Of a stretch of DNA of 64,000 nucleotides, positions 63,544 to 64,000 are shown one piece after another. This DNA comes from Methylocystis echinoides (GTDB taxonomy: Bacteria; Pseudomonadota; Alphaproteobacteria; Rhizobiales; Beijerinckiaceae), in assembly GCF_027923385.1 (NCBI RefSeq), contig NZ_BSEC01000001.1, forward strand, positions 2,740,501 to 2,804,500, given 5' to 3'. The notes beneath the pieces are model-generated. The model was not told the origin of the DNA. It did no database searches and saw nothing but the letters and a program-made list of their open reading frames with translations. How positions within the stretch are numbered: the first letter of the stretch is position 1; each line of letters begins with the position of its first letter. The position numbers and the translations under genes were made by a program.

Positions 63544-64000
63544 GCGTGACGGCGCAGGCGGCGCCGCGCCTTTTCGATTACGAGAAGCTCGTCGGCGTCT
63601 TCGTCTTCATTTTCGTCGCCTGCGGCGCCATCGGCGTCATCGAGCCGTCGCCCTATGATTTCGCCTCGCTCGTCGCCATGCCGCTATGGTTCTTCGGCGG
63701 CTTCAGGATTCACCGAAGCTTTCTCGTCTTCGGCTTTCTGATCCTGCTGTTCAACATCATGGGCTTTCTCGCCCTCATCCCTTACTGGGACAATCCCGAC
63801 TCCTCGCTTTATCAGTATCAGTCCGCCTATCTCGTGCTGACAGGCCTTTTTTACGCGCTCTACATGGGCGACCGCACCAATTCGCGCGTCGAGATGTGCC
63901 TGAGGGCCTATACGGCCGGCAGTGTGATTGCAGCGGTCTGCGGCATTCTCGGCTATTTCAATGTGGCCGGCCTCGGCGACGAGGTCTTCGCCCACGCCGG
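63540..64000 (+). CDS. O-antigen-ligase/polymerase-like membrane protein (truncated by window edge)
   Basis: ATG 63540 overlaps the glycosyltransferase stop by 4 bases. The visible 153 residues start MSVTAQAAPRLFDYEKLVG and contain four or five membrane segments (VGVFVFIFVACGAIGVIEP, then FLVFGFLILLFNIMGFLAL, then YLVLTGLFYALYMG). The layout fits the start of O-antigen ligase or exopolysaccharide polymerase proteins, which join repeat units in the periplasm. The catalytic loop would lie beyond the window. Confidence 0.65.
   Translation, partial: MSVTAQAAPRLFDYEKLVGVFVFIFVACGAIGVIEPSPYDFASLVAMPLWFFGGFRIHRSFLVFGFLILLFNIMGFLALIPYWDNPDSSLYQYQSAYLVLTGLFYALYMGDRTNSRVEMCLRAYTAGSVIAAVCGILGYFNVAGLGDEVFAHA

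Overview
The window is high-GC DNA from an alphaproteobacterium. The HWE/HisKA_2 sensor kinase, DUF1236 protein, monofunctional prephenate dehydratase, ClpS-ClpA pair, 55-residue L33 and topA-rnr-rpmG order point to the Hyphomicrobiales (perhaps Methylocystaceae or Beijerinckiaceae). The genus cannot be fixed from this sequence alone.

Positions 1-9463 are an integrated mobile element whose left end lies outside the window. A tyrosine recombinase sits beside a decayed 3' fragment of tRNA-Asn that marks the right junction. Leftward from it run a hypothetical gene, an operator-rich promoter region, a helix-turn-helix gene, several very small genes, a lambda-O-like replication initiator, a T7-gp4-like primase-helicase, and a train of tightly coupled unknown genes. 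Six 11-bp iterons lie inside the initiator gene and look like the element's origin. No capsid, tail or terminase gene is visible, so a phage satellite or integrative replicon is as likely as a full prophage. A truncated gene at the left edge may be cargo.

Positions 9858-13798 hold a compact four-gene operon: a divergent Lgt-like membrane transferase, a class I methyltransferase, a polyprenyl diphosphate synthase and a FemAB/GNAT-like acyltransferase. The combination suggests an undescribed lipid or isoprenoid pathway. Positions 13856-31354 carry transporters, a DUF1236 protein, a hidden 23-residue membrane-peptide gene with its own promoter and terminator, a ClC channel coupled to the transglutaminase/ATP-grasp/alpha-E cluster, a sensor kinase and an M48 protease.

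Positions 31455-39253 are an exopolysaccharide locus: deacetylase, CelD-like GNAT, a Wzc-like co-polymerase with a degenerate kinase domain, a Wza-like lipoprotein, a GT4 glycosyltransferase and a priming phosphotransferase. A second polysaccharide locus begins at 62410 and runs off the right end. Between them are housekeeping and envelope genes (AsmA, MgtC, topA, rnr, rpmG, pheA, HIT, DEAD-box helicase, clpS, clpA), tRNA-Cys, a putative metalloprotease with an altered zinc motif, and an AT-richer AIPR-family antiphage gene inserted between rnr and rpmG.
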